The notes under the pieces were generated by a model. It made no database searches. It was not told the DNA's origin and worked only from the letters and a program-made list of their open reading frames with translations. From the NCBI GenBank assembly GCA_965652565.1, contig CBFGWL010000030.1:1-30857 (forward strand): a DNA stretch of 30,857 nucleotides, read 5' to 3'. Numbering within the stretch: position 1 is the stretch's first letter; the number at the start of each line of letters is the position of its first letter. Origin of the DNA: RSA11 sp965652565 (GTDB lineage Bacteria; Actinomycetota; Thermoleophilia; Solirubrobacterales; 70-9). The translations under genes were made by a program, and so were the position numbers. This document shows, piece by piece, positions 30,857-30,857 of this stretch.

Positions 30857-30857
30857 C

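Overview
The window is about 31 kb of very GC-rich bacterial DNA with tightly packed genes, many of them overlapping by 4 bp (ATGA or GTGA). GTG and TTG starts are common, and several genes have TAnnnT-like -10 boxes only 6-7 nt before the start codon, which suggests leaderless transcripts. This pattern, with a DeoR-controlled rhamnose operon that uses a fused aldolase-dehydrogenase, suggests a deep-branching soil actinobacterium, perhaps of the Thermoleophilia/Solirubrobacterales type. That placement is inference; no 16S gene is present.

Left part (1-5868). A cut-off YjdF/DUF2238-like membrane protein lies at the edge. Next is a cysteine-containing HTH regulator (SufR-like layout) divergent from a three-gene cluster: an unknown basic protein, a DUF488/YeaO protein and a protein made of six Myb/SANT-like repeats. 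A tRNA-Ser(CGA), an NTF2/SnoaL-like protein, ytoQ and a stand-alone TrpB2 tryptophan synthase beta chain follow. Behind trpB2 is a pair of imperfect hairpin repeats.

Central part (6050-21315) is the core of the window: lutABC (L-lactate to pyruvate), then a long overlapping L-rhamnose operon. Its order is deoR-type regulator, rhaT (ABC ATPase), rhaP and rhaQ (permeases), rhaS (binding lipoprotein), an L-arabinose/L-fucose isomerase-like gene, rhaM (mutarotase), rhaB (kinase), rhaI (isomerase) and rhaEW (aldolase fused to lactaldehyde dehydrogenase). Together they would import rhamnose and split it to DHAP and L-lactaldehyde, oxidise the aldehyde to L-lactate, and pass that to LutABC. rhaB has no ATG, GTG or TTG that keeps its phosphate-binding motif; an AUC codon 6 nt after a perfect Shine-Dalgarno is the only good start. 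The operon ends in a 9-bp GC hairpin.

Right part (21393-30857). tRNA-Ser(GGA), nicotinate phosphoribosyltransferase, tadA, a secreted subtilase, a regular array of five 41-bp hairpins (period 70-71 bp), a UspA protein, a tiny hydrophobic ORF, a phosphotriesterase-like hydrolase, two tandem sulfatases, a cyclophilin and a small DUF2007-like protein.

The most interesting items are the probable AUC start of rhaB, the six-repeat Myb-like protein, the hairpin array, and the extra sugar-isomerase-like gene inside the rhamnose operon.
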